Part shown: piece after piece, positions 36,021 through 36,136 of the stretch | How positions within the stretch are numbered: the stretch's first letter is position 1 | Layout of the letters: each line of letters opens with the position of its first letter | NCBI GenBank assembly: GCA_017502025.1 | Contig: JAFVVS010000008.1 | Span: 1 to 36,136 of the forward strand | Direction of reading: 5' to 3' | Source: Alistipes sp. | Lineage (GTDB): Bacteria; Bacteroidota; Bacteroidia; Bacteroidales; Rikenellaceae | DNA length: 36,136 bases | Made by a program: the position numbers and the translations under genes | The notes under the pieces: model-generated | Database searches by the model: none | Seen by the model: the letters and a program-made list of their open reading frames with translations, nothing else | What the model was told of the DNA's origin: nothing

Positions 36021-36136
36021 TCCGCTTTAATCCTGCTTCGCAGGCTTTTCCTCCTTGCGGCTCGGCATAGTGTGCAAGCAGCCTCTGCTCTCGCTCCGCT
36101 GCGTCGGTTCCGCTTTTCGCTCCAAACGAAAAACAA

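Overview
The window is bacterial chromosome from a member of the Bacteroidales, most likely an Alistipes-like Rikenellaceae species (genus is inference). Evidence: a fused lpxC/fabZ gene, an Nqr sodium pump, an UpxY-type NusG paralogue ahead of dTDP-rhamnose genes, a PorT-like outer-membrane protein, a SusB/LacZ-type glycosidase lifestyle, and several promoters of the Bacteroidetes form TTTG - about 20 bases - TAnnTTTG. No rRNA, tRNA or CRISPR array is visible.

Layout. 1-1155: end of nqrF, its terminator and a long repeat-filled gap. 1156-5779 (minus): lpxC/fabZ and lpxA (lipid A synthesis), followed in the same direction by two secreted calcineurin-like phosphoesterases. 5876-9302 (plus): TonB-like protein, outer-membrane phospholipase A, K+/H+ antiporter. 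9357-11296 (plus): UpxY-like antiterminator, rmlC, rmlD. 11451-17516 (minus): rimP-nusA-infB plus a CoA-transferase. 17663-20198: an orphan phage-type large terminase with a small partner gene, divergent from an S24 (LexA/CI-like) repressor; a 15-bp palindrome overlaps both -7 boxes. 20450-26373: beta-galactosidase, a lipoprotein with a textbook sigma-54 promoter, an HsdR_N-type small protein (minus), and a degenerate GH2-like protein. 26670-32746 (minus): GH-A-clan lipoprotein glycosidase, lipid kinase, PepD dipeptidase, PhoH-like ATPase, PorT-like barrel. 33104-35628 (plus): der GTPase and a third phosphoesterase paralogue whose metal-site motifs are degraded. The last 500 bases are repeats.

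The most unusual aspect is what lies between genes. (i) Arrays of many unrelated heptamers, all with an exact 7-bp period, fill almost every gap. (ii) A composite dispersed element occurs ten times: a 26-27-bp core (TTGCGCCTTGA ... GGAGTTC), an adjacent 9-10-bp tandem array whose monomer differs between copies, and a closing AGCGC. One copy supplies the 3' end of phoH. (iii) Several genes end in perfect inverted repeats centred on their stop codon (10, 12, 12 and 16 bp arms in the best four).

Genes probably working together: lpxC/fabZ with lpxA; upxY-rmlC-rmlD; rimP-nusA-infB; the terminase pair with the divergent S24 regulator; lipid kinase with the GH-A glycosidase (1-base spacing). Other links are positional only.
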